This document shows, in pieces, positions 1 through 11,402 of a stretch of DNA of 64,000 nucleotides. The notes beneath the pieces were generated by a model. It worked only from the letters and a program-made list of their open reading frames with translations, was not told where the DNA came from and made no database searches. Numbering within the stretch: the stretch's first letter is position 1; the number at the start of each line of letters is the position of its first letter. The DNA comes from Coniella vitis (taxonomy: Eukaryota > Ascomycota > Sordariomycetes > Diaporthales > Schizoparmaceae), in contig WUJK01000001.1 in NCBI GenBank assembly GCA_011317545.1, positions 1,898,501-1,962,500 of the forward strand, in the 5' to 3' direction. A program made the position numbers and the translations under genes.

Positions 1-2368
1 TCAAAACTTAGATTAAGATCCTATATTCGGATAAAGGCGGAGAATATAAAAACTTAAAGTTCGAAGATTATTATCGAGAGTATAGAATCTAATATATTAT
101 TATATTATTATACTATTACGAGAGGAATAGAATTCTAGAAAGATATAATAGATCTATAACTATAGATATAAGGGCTATAATCCGTAACGAAGAGTATATC
201 CTCTTTTAGCCTAAGGCGATTTTATATATAGTTTATATCCGTAATCGTAAGCTATATTAGATACTTCCCTATTATATTACCCTTTTTAAAAGACTTCTCG
301 ATAAGCAACCTAGAGTAAGATACCTAAAGATATTCCTTAAGGAATATTACCTATATATACCGGTCGAAGTAAGAATACCGGGATCTAAACTTTTAAATTA
401 TATAGAGAAGGTAAATTTTATTAAATTTAATAAATTTACGGGATAATCTAACTCTATATACCGTATCTATATTCTATTAAGGAAGAAGATTATAATAGTA
501 TTAGTATTATATATTATATAAAGACAAGTAACGGAGATAATATAAATCCCTATAAATCTATATTAGTAGGATTATAAAATCTAAACCTATAAACTAGAAT
601 ATAATAATTTAGATTATGATAAAGATCGATGCCCTAAAACTCCTAATAATAGACGCTATACCTCTAAAATCCCGATACTAAAGATATTGAAACATATAGC
701 CCCTATATATAATCCGAGGATTATAAGAAGCGGTAGATAAACGAAACCTATATTAAAAGTATAAGAAAATCGATTAAACAATATTAAGGTACTCGCTTTA
801 AGTATATATAAGGATAACGATATTCTTTAGATATAAATATAAGCTAAAAATTATAATAAGGCCTACTAATAGATAGCTACCGCTATAACCAAACTAAAGA
901 TATATAAGATAAATAGTATTTAAGAGGAGGTAGATATAAAGGCCGGGTAAAACCCTATAAACCCTAGATAGGTATTTATTAAAAAGTTCGATATAGATAG
1001 GAAACTATTATAATATAAGGCGAGGCTAATAATACGAGGATTTATATAGATATATAGTATTAATTATAATAATATATATAGCTCTATAGTATATTACGAT
1101 AGCCTCCGTATTATTATAAGACTTGCGGTATAGTTTAAGTAGACTTTATATTAGATAAATATCGAGACCGCTTATTTATAAAGTAACCTAAAGTACGAGG
1201 TATATATATAACCTCCGCCTAGCTGTAACTATATATTAGGTAAAGTCCTAAGATTATATAACGTATTATATAGACTTAAATAATCCGGAAAGGAGTAGTT
1301 TAGTATATTATAGGCGATATTACTATATATTATATCCCTAATATACTTCGACCCCTATATATTCTTTATATACGATAAGAGTTCTATTATTGCTATCTAT
1401 ATTAACGATATACTAATTATAGGATTAAATATATCGAAGGTTAGATAATTCCTCCTCGGAATATTTAAATATAAAAACCTAGGTATCTATAGATACCTTT
1501 TAGGCCTTAAAATCGATCAGAATAACGACGGTATTACTATTTCCTAATACGGATATATCGTATATATTCTATAACGCTTCGATATACTAGATTATAACGC
1601 CCGTATAATACTCGTAGACCTAGGATCCTTCCTAATAAAGCTCGAGGACGACGATATTTTAACAAATAAGGGGATATATTAGAGTCTTATAGGTTCGGTA
1701 AACTTCCTAGTAACCGAAACTCGCGTCGACCTCGCATTTCCCTATATTATAATATCGATATTTAACTTAAAGCTAAAAAAAAGATATCTCGTATTAGTTA
1801 TATAAATACTACATTACTTAAAGGGTATACTAGATTATAGTATTAAATACTTACGTATAACGCTATAGATATATATTATTATAGCTATATACTCGAACGC
1901 CTTATTTAACTCCGATTTAGATAATTCTAAGTCTTTCGGCGGATATATTCAGTAAATCTACGGAGGTATTATAATATAAAGCGCGAAGCGATAAGCTATA
2001 ATAGCTAAATCGATATATAAAGTCGAATATATAGTATACTCCGCGGCCGCTATATATCTCCGTTAGATAATTTAGGCTATAAAAGACCTAAATATTAATT
2101 TAACAATATTACAAATATTATACTATAATAATAAACTAATAATAGACCTTACTATTAATAAGTATATTAATTCTTATATAAAGTATATTATTATATACTA
2201 TTATTATATTAGGGAGGGTGTAGGATCCTCTTATAATATTAAATATATCCCCTTCGCGGAAAACCTAGCGGATATATATATTAAAATACTAGCCCGACCG
2301 ACAATGTTTAATATCATAAAGAAACTATAACTTAACTGAAACTAAAGCCTCCGCTAGTTAGGGGGGAC
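1..2368 (+). mobile_element. RIP-degraded Ty1/Copia retrotransposon pol remnant (integrase to RNase H)
   Basis: Translating through stops shows the Copia order on the plus strand. Integrase comes first: an SDKGGEY-like motif near 25-50 (family SDNGGE) and an ERYNRS-like motif near 135-155. Reverse transcriptase follows: KARLIIRGF near 1015-1045 (family KARLVARGF), a PP..C....VLRLYNVLYRLK-like run near 1205-1275, and YINDILIIG near 1398-1425 at the YVDD site. RNase H and tail follow: VNFLVTETRVDLAFP near 1700-1745 (family RPDIAFA), SIYKVEYIVYSAA near 2010-2050, and ENLADIYIKILARPT near 2260-2300. CpA and TpG are rare and TpA very common, and many in-frame stops are present, as repeat-induced point mutation leaves. 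Gag and protease would lie before the window. A purine tract at 2361-2367 precedes the LTR. No intact ORF survives, so it is inactive. Confidence 0.88.
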
Positions 2369-2586
2369 TATTATAAGTATAACTGGTAGAGATTAATCAG
2401 GGTTAGGGTTGGCACGTACTTATGTTTGTTTACCGCCGTATACGGCTAGCAGAGATACTAGATAGTACAATTAATCAACTATATAAACACGTTTGCATAA
2501 TAACAGTTTCTACTCTTTAATAGTGCTCGTACGGGACTTGGCTAGCATAGTTGACCAGTAAACCACAAATACCGTTCTCTGTAACA
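2369..2586 (+). repeat. Putative 3' LTR of the Copia element
   Basis: The segment begins directly after the polypurine tract and has short inverted ends: TATTA at 2369-2373, which is TGTTA with one G-to-A change, and TAACA at 2582-2586. A TATA-like ACTATATAAAC near 2477-2488 would suit an LTR promoter. At 218 bp it is within the usual size for Copia LTRs. Unlike the internal part it keeps many CpA and TpG dinucleotides. It contains AATCAGGGTTAGGGT at 2395-2409, a telomere-like double repeat. The second LTR lies outside the window, so the boundary is inferred from the end motifs alone. Confidence 0.6.
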
Positions 2587-3440
2587 GAAACAAGTACTGG
2601 CTCTTACCCCCTTCATATCCATGTATTCCTTTCATAGAGATCAAAGAGCTGCTTCCAGGGTAAATGCCCACGCCATAACTTCCAAGTTGGCAGACTGAAG
2701 CGTAGCACGGAGCAAATTAGTCCACGTCGTTTCTTACCATCACGCCTATTGAGCGGCCAACATAAGTTCAAGAGGGACGTCTTGAAGAGCGCACTTGGAT
2801 GGTAGCATTATGCAATGCTGCAAAAAGTCCAAATGCAGGCGAAATGGATGTTAGATTGGCAAAGCCAGCTACATCTCTCTATATCCTAAATATTCCAGTA
2901 CCAAACTTGTGTTCCTCTTGTTCACATACCGGAAGACTCACGTATAGAAATTACCGGGAGTGGGTCGAGTGGATAGAGCGGCATACGTCTTCTCGGCCTG
3001 GGCTGTGCACTGAAAAGCAGCCGGATTGGTTATCCAATAGCAGCGCAGTACATGCATGTTACCATCCGATCGGGCTTCAATTATTTTACACCTGTGGGGT
3101 ACGTACCTCCTGTGAAAAGGCTCCCAGGCCGCAAGTGTATGGAAGAGACCAGAATTTTAGGCCGGGGCCTAGAGTGTGCTGACGTGCAAGTATTTTGTAC
3201 AGCAGTCCCTCCTACTTACAGAGGTCTGAGAGAATTGGTCTTGGCATTTTGTTGATTGTGAAATTGGAAAGAATTTGTCTTGGCAAATTCTCAGGAGTCG
3301 CGGAGCTGAGTTTTTTACATAGTATAATAAAACCATTTCCCCTTGACCTATATGCTACTACACATACCCATTCATCAAGACAAATTACCCTTCACCATAT
3401 CACCCTATATACATACTGCCTACGCAACGAAGAGCCCTTC
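2587..3440. other. Intergenic; no supported gene
   Basis: Mixed-composition DNA between the LTR and the small gene. Open frames here (up to 127 codons) have no recognisable domain and no coding-like codon use. The last 100 bases before 3441 are CT/CA-rich with a TATA-like ATAGTATAATAAAA near 3320-3333, which would fit a promoter and leader for the next gene. Confidence 0.5.
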
Positions 3441-4143
3441 ATGGCTACCGCCAGCTTCACTTCATCCGCTCCTAGCGAGTTTGCCAGCACGGCTCTTGCA
3501 AGCAATACCAGCACTTTCTCCTCGTCACCTCATCCGGAAGTCACCCTCAAAATTATGGAAGCGGTCGCCCATATCTTGATTCATGTGTTGATGCATGTTC
3601 TGGTTTTCTTGGCCGACGATTTCCTCAGACGAAGGTGCGCTCTTAAGAAATCCTGCGTTTTCTGTCTTTCTCTCTTTCTTCTTTCTTTTTTCCCTCGTTC
3701 TTCGTTTAGTAACCCACAGGAGATATTTAATTCTGACGCCATGGCATCTGTGCTGGGATATTTGGAAGTGTCCAATGATCCAGTGATGCACACTGTGTCC
3801 CGCTTGTTTCTGCTCTACTCAATCGACCCTGCAACTTTCCTCTTCAGAAACGCCCTTGCATTTCCAAATAAGCCAATCACTCATGTATAAGTGAAGCATT
3901 ACATATACGTCTCAGCTCATGACCAAAAAACTCTAACAAATATTGATTAGACGACGGGGCCGCAGCACTAGCCAGTACTACTACGCTGCCACGACCGACG
4001 ACCTGGAATCGCATATGCAGCATATCCCGCATGCAAGTTCTCGCCCACAGCAGCAGGAACATCAGCAGCCACAAAGCAATGCAGGCATGGCAACCAGAGC
4101 ATCAGGCAGGCGGCGCAGAGTTGTTCGTCGGCGGCGACACTAA
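3441..4143 (+). CDS. Possible small spliced gene, 128-aa hypothetical protein
   Basis: Not a recognised family. ATG at 3441 opens a Ser/Thr/Ala-rich N-terminus (MATASFTSSAPSEF...) followed by a hydrophobic stretch AVAHILIHVLMHVLVFLA at about residues 43-60 that could span a membrane. A GTGCGC donor at 3635 and a TTGATTAG acceptor ending at 3950, preceded by a perfect CTCTAAC branch site near 3931, join the frame exactly through one Arg codon. Exon 2 (3951-4143) encodes an Arg/Gln-rich tail ending RRRRVVRRRRH. The intron would be 316 nt, long for this kind of genome; none of the other introns I modelled exceeds 189 nt. Without splicing the frame continues to 3890. The rejoined frame and branch site are what I can see; expression and function are unknown. 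Confidence 0.4.
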
Positions 4144-6254
4144 GTCGCAGAGCCATGTATGCCATCCGGTATACATGGTACGTCTGATCGAGTATACAGT
4201 GAGAACTTCCTGAAGGGTGCGGCGAATGGAACTGGAATTTTCTCTTTTCTCTTTTCATGTTTCTTTCTTTTCTCTGCAGATTTGGGGCTTATATACCGAG
4301 GATTCTGTACCATGTCAATTCATGGATTTCGTTTCCCTGTTTAGATGAGCAAAATAAAGTCACTTCAAGTTCTCAGGTACATAATAGATTCTCATCGGCC
4401 TCAACTCCAACAGCTCGAGTCTCAAGGCTGTGTACACAAACCTATCACTATACTGAAATCAGCACAGCATGCTTTTCTTTTAGGCCATGTTGTACTATGT
4501 TACTTGCAATGTACGCAACCAATCTGAAATGTTGGCCTTCTTGATCTCACAATTGATTGGATCCCAACTTGACATTCGTCCCGGACTGCTACCAACTCGC
4601 CATCGAGAAGCCCGGCAGGTTCGCCTGAAATCACGGCGGCGAATTCTGTTCTGAGTGCTTGCAGTATACTACTTATGTATAGAGCATCAGTGGATTCGGT
4701 GAGGCCCCTGTCAGCTTTACTGTTAGTCTATCATCCAGCACATACCAAAGAACTAGAAGAGTGTAGGCTCTTGCATGTATTCCAAGGACCTGATTTTCAA
4801 GAAGACTACTATGTATAGAGAAAACATGATTCATGTGGGTAAAGGACTTTAGAGGCCAGTGAGAATGCAATCCGGCCGTGTGGCAAGACCCAACCAATAT
4901 TCTTGCATGTGTTCTGGTGGAGACAAGCCTCCTAAAAACGCGGTCAACGTTCAGAAAACCCCTCTCGTTTCAACGAACGTGGGTGAATGTGCTTCCTCAG
5001 CCGGTGACAGGCTGCATGACAGTCAGGATCACTTTCGCGCTCGTACTATACATACTAAAGAAGCTCCAACACTATTATAACAGCCACTTACAGGGATGCT
5101 GCAAGGGGGGGGCTGCAGTAAAGCACAGGGCCTCCTGCATAGTCATACATAAGTACTATAATGTATTGGGGCTGGGCCCCTTGGGCCCATCCGCACTCGA
5201 TTGTTAAAGTCGACAGGCTGCCTCAAATTGATTGTTATCAGAACTACTACTATGTACTATATACAAGTACACATGTAAGTGGTAGCCAAAATGACTAAAA
5301 GTGGGGCTGTTACTATGTAAGTACCTAGGTAGCGCAAGGCTGTAGCCTTGCCTCATTTGACTGGCAACACATTCTCGAAGCTAGGCGCCTTGAACCTTGA
5401 AGCACATCCAGCTTGTATTATAAGGTCTAAATAAGACTGTTGTTTATAGCCCACTTATATCTATAATTAATGCAGATCTCGTAGTGCAGATGCTGATTGT
5501 CGATGTATGCCACAATTGTACCTTGATGTGGAATCCCTCCGTTATACTGCCTTTGAAACCCTCTGTGTTCCTGATGAATAGTATTTATAATTCTTGATCC
5601 ATCTATTTGCAAGTACTACCCGCTGCATACATGAAAAGCTTGCTATCAAGTTTGCATACTTTCTCGGCAACCTGTTGAGTCTTCGCTTCCCTCCCTCGTC
5701 TTCTTTTTTCCTTGTAGGCCGAGTTATATGAATATTATGACTCGCTGGGACAAGTGTATCTGGAAATAAATGCTCTGAAAAAGATCAATGGAAGTTTAAC
5801 TGCACCAGTGTTTGATCCTCTCATGATGAGGTGACGCTGGGCAGCTGGTGGGTTGGGGTTGTTGTGCTCAGCGGGCCCATTCCCCACCCGAGACACCGGC
5901 CCGCAGCGACAGGCGCACACTGTGCTTACGTAAGTAGTCATTCATTTGAAGAAGACAATGCTCGGTGCTGGCTTTCTTTCGGGGCAGTGAACGTTCAACT
6001 GCAACAAATCCACGTCCATTTATCCGCAACTCTACCGTCACCAAACGACTTTCGCTAAATTCCACATACCAACTTCTGAAAATTTCGATTTAAATCTGTA
6101 TTTTGGGCTTTGAAATACAAACAGACTCCTCCGAAAGACCTGCAACTAAAACTCTGCCAAGACGTTGTGTGTTGTCAACTTTGCCGCACTGAAAGACTGC
6201 GCAACGACGCAAGCACCGGGTACCAAAAGGCGGACCCCAGAATAATTGCACAAC
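4144..6254. other. Intergenic; no supported gene
   Basis: About 2.1 kb without a convincing frame. Three copies of the 9-mer TACTATGTA lie at 4807, 5248 and 5311. A short hairpin GCAAGGCTGTAGCCTTGC is at 5335-5352. Position 5100-5180 has a G run and a GGGCCCCTTGGGCCC palindrome-like stretch. The last about 250 bases should hold the NAA20 promoter and leader. Confidence 0.5.
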
Positions 6255-6938
6255 ATGGCCAATTTCAGGCGCTTCAGACCAGACGATGTCAACAAGTTTT
6301 CGAAATGTAACCTCGATCCTTTCACAGAAACCTATGAGCTTGGCTTCTACCTGCAATACCACGCAAAATGGCCATCACTCTTTCAGGTGGCCGAGGACCA
6401 AGACGGAAATATTATCGGTTACAGTGAGATTTCTCCCCCTCTCAATCGCCACTTGCTTCTTCACGCTCTTACTACTTCTGTCCTGGGTTCTTGGATACAA
6501 AAACTTTCATTCACTCACGTCCAACCAAAAATAGTGATGGGCAAACTCGAGTCCTCGCCCTCGTATATTGAAGGCTCCGAGCACTACCTCCCCTGGCACG
6601 CGCACATCACCGCACTGACTGTGGCGCCCGAGGCACGGCGGCTGGGCATCGCGCAGCTGCTCTGCGAGCAGCTTGAAGCGACGGCCGACGCCAACAATGC
6701 GTGGTTCGTGGACCTCTTTGTGCGGGCGTCCAACACACGGGCGATCCAGCTGTACAAGAAGCTCGGGTACAGTGTGTTCCGCGTCGTCAAAGACTATTAC
6801 GGGGACAACCCTGAGGATCCCAGTCGGGATAGCGAGGACGCGTATGATATGCGCAAGTCTATGAAGCGCGATGTTAAGGGGGAGCATGTGCGTGAGGACG
6901 GAATGCAGCATGAGGTGAACCCTGAGGATGTGTGGTGA
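6255..6938 (+). CDS. NAA20: NatB N-terminal acetyltransferase catalytic subunit (Naa20/Nat3)
   Basis: Catalytic GNAT subunit of NatB, which acetylates nascent chains starting Met-Asp, Met-Glu, Met-Asn or Met-Gln at the ribosome, together with Naa25. Exon 1 is 6255-6423 and exon 2 6535-6938, giving 190 aa. The N-terminus MANFRRFRPDD...NLDPFTETY...FYLQY matches the family's FTCDD...NLDPLTETY...FYLQY. The acetyl-CoA loop is RRLGIA at residues 91-96, and WHAHITALTVAPE, VDLFVRASN and LGYSVFR follow as in known Naa20, with the conserved EDAYDMRKSM near the C-terminus. The intron (6424-6534, GTGAGA...AATAG) is placed because the family reads GYIMGK here; splicing gives GYMMGK. That intron is 111 nt, a multiple of three, without a stop, so an unspliced message would stay open. 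The start is the ATG at 6255. Confidence 0.96.
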   Translation: MANFRRFRPDDVNKFSKCNLDPFTETYELGFYLQYHAKWPSLFQVAEDQDGNIIGYSEISPPLNRHLLLHALTTSVLGSWIQKLSFTHVQPKIVMGKLESSPSYIEGSEHYLPWHAHITALTVAPEARRLGIAQLLCEQLEATADANNAWFVDLFVRASNTRAIQLYKKLGYSVFRVVKDYYGDNPEDPSRDSEDAYDMRKSMKRDVKGEHVREDGMQHEVNPEDVW

Positions 6939-8682
6939 GGGGAGCTGATGTGGTTGGATACTGGTTGGGTTAGAGATGAACTGAGGTTAATCAAGCGGTG
7001 ATGCTTTCTTGATCTGCTGTGGAATGATTGTGGATTCTTCATTACAACAGATCAATGATGGTCAACTCTCCTTCGCATATTCACCACTTCCAACAGCAAC
7101 GAATAACTCTGCTACGACGTTTCTGACGCTCACGCTCACGCCCCAATCCCGTCGTGCTTCTTCCAATTCGAAGATCTGCCCATTCGGCTCGGGAAACAAA
7201 TTATTACCAGTAACAGTTGGCAAAAAGGTTCGACGGGTGTGTATTACAGTTACAGGCTATTACTGTGGAAATTCTGGGACGCTTGTCAACACCGGGCAGC
7301 AACTTTCGGACAGAGGAACAAGTTTTGGCCTGTATGATCGCGTTAACACTGCTACAAGCGGAGGGTTCGGGTTTGGAGCTATAGATTGTTCACTGCCCAT
7401 TGATACAACCGGCTCAATTAATCTTGCAGGAGCGGGACTCCTCCGCATCGGCACGGGTGCCTCTGCCTTGCAGGATGCTTCCGAGAGGCTTCAATGGCTG
7501 GCCACAGTACTCGAGTTGCAGAGTTGTAGAGAACTTGACGCTGTGGAACTGCAGAGGCGGAAGAAGTCATGTTGTGCTTCTCTCTAGTCTTCCTATGGTA
7601 CTGCGGTGATTTCACTACAAAGGCACTGGGGCTCTTCGATGGATTGTGCTTCGAGGAAAACATGAAGTTTGGAAAGAGAGACTTAGTTTCTCTCTGGCCC
7701 GGTCCAGAAGGAATTAGATGAAAGATCAATCCGACTTAAAACTCCAAAACTCATTTGAATATGGCTTCAACCTACCTGTAATGCAACCCTAGCCAGCTTG
7801 CCAGCTTCCCCGGATTTTGTGACCCCACAGCGCTTGGCGGGGCCTAGCTTGTTTTGACCGCAGGCCTTGTGCACCGTGCCAACCCCGCAAAGACCGTCCC
7901 AGCATGGTGGAGAAGTATCAGTTGACTCTGGCAGGTGCGATGGGTTACACTGACCGTGTTTTGGTCGGTGCCTTGCATGTCTGCTTGAGCCTGAGCACTG
8001 TACATAGTGTGCTGCTGCGTACAACAACGATGTTCTCAAAGGGGTCTGACAATGCACCGCTACTTTATATTCTGAGAGGATGTACAGTCGATCGGATCCT
8101 CAAGTGGAGGAAGTGGTCCAGCGGACTGCAACGTGTAAGAGGGCAAGAGGCGGATGAGGAGCAAGAACAACAAGGCAAGGAAGCCCTGGACGGCAGCCCC
8201 ACGTCCCTGCTGGCGCGACTTCTGTGACAACACACATTCTGTAGTATCAGCTGGAGCTGTGACGTGACCGAGACTGGCCGATCAGGGGCTTGGGAAGGGC
8301 GGGGAGCCAGTCAGCATCCTTGAAAGCCAGTACCTGGGTACGTACCCTGGGTCAGCTGGTCAAGCAAATCGTCCTACCTTCTCTCCTTCTCTCCTTTTTT
8401 CCCTCCTCATTCTCTCAAGCTGGGCCAGCCACAGCCGACCAACTCACATTGTTGGAGTCTTCTCAACTTTTCAGCATACTACTTATTGGTCTTACCAATC
8501 GCTCTCTCTTACTGCGCGCCTCTCCCTCCTTTACCTTGCTCTTGCTCGGCGCAGGCTCGTCGATGAACGACCCAGCAGCTGCTTAAAGCATCGCGTCTAC
8601 GCTCTTGGATTGAACCAGTTGTGCTTTAGACCTCGTCTGCATCCGCCCATATGCTTTCTTCATTTGCCACATCCTCTTCAAC
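6939..8682. other. Intergenic; one uncertain open frame, no supported gene
   Basis: The largest frame is plus-strand 7024-7587 from its first ATG (187 aa, Gly-rich middle TSGGFGFGAIDCSLP, Cys-Cys near the end). It has no family I recognise, no upstream CT tract, and comparable frames run on the opposite strand (7260-7454, 7418-7729), so I do not call it. The last 350 bases (about 8330-8680) are pyrimidine-rich (CTCTCCTTTTTTCCCTCC and similar), which fits the leader of the glutaminase gene. Confidence 0.4.
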
Positions 8683-11402
8683 ATGCGGTTAAGTTTCCTG
8701 GTTGGGGCCGTTGCGGCGGTCCTGGCGAATGCCTCGACTCTTTCACCGCCCGTCCTGCCATTGATTGTCCGAAACCCATATCTGAGCACCTGGGTTCGTT
8801 CTCGTCGTGCGCCGTGGGAGGAATGGCCTATTTTCTGGACAGGAAACCACGTAAGTCCTTCAAATTCTATTGGCCCAATCTAGAGAGCGGCGGGCTGCAA
8901 ATGTCTCGGGGGAACCCCACTACTTCTCCACGAATTGAGAAATCATTATTAGCAATTAGCAACCCGTGCTAAATGATGTCCCGCTTAGGTTGGGTTCTCT
9001 GTCATGGCCTCGGTGCCAGACATTGGATACGTTTATCCGCTGCTTGGACGTCCTCAAGACTCGTTGGCAGGTTCCCACGACTTCTCCCTAGCCTACCCCG
9101 AATATCTCGGCACGACCTTTGATGCCTCTGTCACGAATCTCACCTACTCGATCCTCCCTCCCAACGCCACGCTCCCTGTGAAATTAATACTGTCCTTTCT
9201 TTCTCCGATTACGCCGTCCTCGACTCTGCGACAGTCCTTACCGGCTTCCTATCTCACAGTCTACGTCGAGGGTGCCATCGATGTTAGTATATACGTTGAT
9301 TTGAATGGGGAATGGATCACTGGAAACAGAGACAATGATATTACATGGAGCCTCGAAGATGGAGATCCCGAGCCGGGCGCGTCAGCCTCTACTGGCATCA
9401 AGTCGTGGAAGGTCCAACGCCGCACACAGCAGCTGTTGACTGAATTTGCGGACCGGGCTGAATGGGGTACGCTATACTTTTCAGCGCCTCAACATGTCCA
9501 GCACGAGAGCGGAATCTCTGCACACTTGCGGAAGCAGTTTTCGTCAACAGGCCGGTTGACCAACAAAATTGACAGCAAATTCCGAAAGATAATGGATGAG
9601 GAGCCTGTCTTTGCGTTCGCCAAGACGTTCCACTTGGCTTCTCCGACCAAGTCAGACATCAAAACCGACAGCGTCCGGTTCACATTTGCCCTTGCCCAAG
9701 ATCCCGTGGTCCAATTTGCCGCTGCGAGGGGACTCACCTATATGCGACCTTTTTGGGCGACCTATTTCCCTACTGCTGAGGCAATGATCAAGTACCACTA
9801 CAATGATTTTGAGCATGCAGCTGCTCTGGCGAGTAACTACTCGCAACAGCTCGACATTGATGCGTATGCTTCTGGTTCGTCTGACTACCGGGATATCGCG
9901 GCACTGTCTGCACGGCAGGTGCTGGGTGCTACGCAGTTCTCTGGCACCCCCGACAATCCGATTCTCTTCCTCAAGGAGATCTCGTCCAATGGAAACTTTC
10001 AGACAGTAGACGTCATTTTCCCTTCGTTTCCTTTCTTCTTGTACACCAATCCTCGTTGGTTGGCCTACCTTCTGGAGCCGCTTTTGGAACACATGGCGAG
10101 CGGACAATATCCCAACAAATACAGCATGCATGATCTGGGGTACCATTTCCCCAATGCCACCGGTCACAGCGACGGTAAAGACGAGTACATGCCGCTGGAA
10201 GAGTGTGGCAACATGCTCATCATGGGCCTTGCCCTGGTCAATGCGTACAAATACGACACTCAGCCTGCCTTCCTAACTGCAGCGCCAGAGAGCGTGGAAC
10301 AGCCCCTCAAGATCCGCGCGACATCGGTCGTGGATGAAAATGGCATCGACCGTGCATGGAGCTATGGTCAGGACATCGGGGCTACAGATCTCAAGCAGGC
10401 GCAAAAGTGGGTGCGCAAGTCGTACAAACTATGGAAGCAGTGGACCGTCTACCTGATTGACGAGGCTCTCGAGCCCAAGAACCAGCTATCCACAGATGAC
10501 TTTGCTGGGTGGCTCCGCCTGCAGACGAATCTGGCTCTCAAGGGCATCATTGGCATCCGAGCCATGAGTGGAATTTCTGATGTTCTCGGAGAGACCAAGG
10601 ATGCCAAGTACTATCGCGAGATTGCCGATGACTACATTGACAAGTGGCAAGGCTTTGCGCTTTCTAGAGACAAGCTATTCCCCAAGCTTTCGTACGAGTG
10701 GTTTGGCTCCTGGACGACCATTTACAACCTCTACGCGGACTCCCTGCTCTGCTTTCATGTTTCGAACCGCTCCGCTGCTGGTGCTGGTCTGGGACACGGC
10801 ACGACACGGGGATCTTTAGGACAGCTGCCTCTTCAGGGTGGGTCAATTAGAGAGGCCGACACAACGTTTGTGCCAGACTATGTCTACAAGCTGGCAAGTG
10901 ACTGGTACTTTAATGTGATGCAAAAGTACGGTTTGCCTTTGGATAGCCGGCACTTATACACCAAGAGCGACTGGGAGTTCTTTGCTGCCGCCGTTGCTAG
11001 CAAGCAAACGCGGACAGAAATTCTGACGCGGGTGGCCAGGTGGCTGAATGAGACCACTACAGGTACGTTTCGTCGCCCTTCGTTTGCAGCCGTCTAGCGG
11101 GTGGGTGCGGGTACAAACAGTAGAAACTGACACGTACATTCTTATCTCTGCCAGACAATCCATTTACTGATCTATACGATACGGAAAATACTGGCGGGTA
11201 CCCTGACGGTATAGGTTTTCGGGCCAGACCCGTTGTTGGGGGCCACTTTGCGTTCTTGGCGCTCGAGCGGGCGTGTGGCGGACAGGCAGCTCAAGCGCTG
11301 AGCTTCCTTGATGCTGCGGATCCTGCAAAGTTGGATATTGAAGCGCTGATGAGGGACGACAAGGAGCATAGGCAGACCGAGACGGCAGAGATGGAGCTGT
11401 AG
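8683..11402 (+). CDS. gtaA: Secreted glutaminase A-type protein (GtaA)
   Basis: Extracellular glutaminase family known from Aspergillus GtaA, which releases glutamate from glutamine. Three exons, 8683-8850, 8989-11062 and 11155-11402, give 829 aa. Residues 1-17 (MRLSFLVGAVAAVLANA) are a signal peptide, followed by STLSPPVLPLIVRNPYLSTWV, the typical start of the mature family. The domain order expected for the family (DUF4964, DUF5127, DUF4965, DUF1793) fits: QDIGATDLKQAQKWV and SKLSYEWFGSW-like segments lie in the last third, and exon 3 carries the diagnostic NPFTDLYDTENTGGYP...FRARPVVGGHFAFLALE. Several N-glycosylation sequons (NLT, NAT, NYS, NRS, NET) suit secretion. Introns are 138 and 92 nt with GTAAGT and GTACGT donors; both joins restore the frame exactly. 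A tail of about 40 residues follows the last conserved block. No GATA (AreA) site was evident just upstream. Confidence 0.94.

Noticed and set aside
1..2340. Treating the AT-rich start as mitochondrial DNA
   Set aside because: The Copia integrase, reverse transcriptase and RNase H motif order and the CpA loss show a RIP-mutated nuclear retrotransposon.
7024..7587. A 187-codon plus-strand frame between NAA20 and the glutaminase gene
   Set aside because: No recognisable domain, no leader features, and comparable frames on the other strand. It remains the best candidate for a missed gene in that interval.
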